Assembly: GCA_964520585.1 (NCBI GenBank)
Contig: CAZFOO010000082.1
Location: 1-15,488 of the forward strand
Origin: PXAP01 sp964520585
GTDB lineage: Bacteria; Bacteroidota; Bacteroidia; Bacteroidales; PUMT01
Direction: 5' to 3'
Length of the DNA stretch: 15,488 nt
The translations under genes were made by a program, and so were the position numbers. Of this stretch, positions 15,322 to 15,488 are shown piece after piece. Under the pieces are notes generated by a model. The model had not been told where the DNA came from. It saw only the letters and a program-made list of their open reading frames with translations, and made no database searches. How positions within the stretch are numbered: position 1 is the stretch's first letter; each line of letters opens with the position of its first letter.

Positions 15322-15445
15322 CAACGGGTATAAGCAATGGCGGGGCTTGTAGCGATTCAAGCTTCTCAACTCGTTTTAAACTTGGTAACCGGTGATAAGA
15401 TACTACCTCGTACACCGCCCCTGCTCATACCCGCGAACGTTAGCG
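15316..15445 (+). other. attC-like recombination site 2
   Basis: A 130-bp imperfect palindrome. It opens with GCCTAAC (15316-15322, matching RYYYAAC) and closes with GTTAGCG (15439-15445, one position off GTTRRRY). Inner arms GGGTATAAGCA and TGCTCATACCC pair with one G-T wobble, and GGCGG pairs with CCGCC. The tip is long and less paired. It shares ATAAGCAA(T)GGC with site 1, so the two sites are related. Confidence 0.6.
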
Positions 15446-15488
15446 GTCATTGTGAGACAGACACATGTACCTAAATCAAACAGATTGA
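15446..15488. other. Window end, no gene seen
   Basis: The 43 bp after the second site hold no start codon leading into a recognisable protein. The next cassette, if any, lies beyond the window. Confidence 0.5.

Noticed and set aside
14423..15478. 10-bp direct repeat ACCTAAATCA at 14423-14432 and 15469-15478 flanking the cassette
   Set aside because: A single 10-mer match over two regions of about 1 kb is near chance expectation and does not line up with the attC-like boundaries.

Overview
The window comes from a Bacteroidetes genome, most likely Bacteroidales or a relative. Support comes from protein families and composition: a dnaX tau tail, metal-type KdsA and YgiQ of Bacteroidetes character, TAnnTTTG-like -7 promoter elements, weak Shine-Dalgarno signals and AT-rich spacers. 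It is a draft or metagenome-type scaffold, because 100 Ns interrupt it at 7042-7141 beside an 8-bp tandem repeat.

Positions 1-11750 are ordinary chromosomal housekeeping and metabolic DNA. A TAC microsatellite (1-54) abuts the 3' end of icd (isocitrate dehydrogenase, minus). Upstream of icd and closely linked lies dnaX (clamp-loader tau/gamma, minus). An A11 run sits exactly where domain III of DnaX ends. After a divergent spacer come a periplasmic PAP2 phosphatase, a threonine aldolase and, 16 bp later, an exported apiosidase-like (DUF4038/collagen-binding-2 type) glycoside hydrolase, all on plus. Past the gap, a CPBP membrane protease (plus) converges on ygiQ (radical SAM), which lies downstream of kdsA (Kdo-8-phosphate synthase; minus). 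Kdo synthesis indicates a Gram-negative LPS-bearing cell. A small CoA-binding Rossmann protein (minus) ends this part.

Positions 11750-15488 are accessory DNA, more AT-rich, with small genes, hairpins and a broken recombinase. First is a candidate bacteriocin module: a promoter, a double-glycine-leader peptide (core of 51 residues with two cysteines), a perfect 17-bp-arm hairpin, then a 69-aa two-helix membrane protein that could give immunity. The peptide's leader is out of frame by one base at an A7 run. Next comes a tyrosine recombinase pseudogene whose N-terminus holds two copies of a small GARW/W-x-(I/L)P domain. It has an in-frame TGA, a deletion of its central catalytic part and a second TGA.

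Finally, a HEPN/nucleotidyltransferase toxin-antitoxin pair sits between two attC-like imperfect palindromes (GTTAGGC core at 14533; GCCTAAC...GTTAGCG at 15316-15445). The antitoxin stop codon lies inside the second site. This looks like an integron-type gene cassette next to a dead integrase and is, with the peptide module, the most interesting part of the window. No rRNA, tRNA or CRISPR array was seen.
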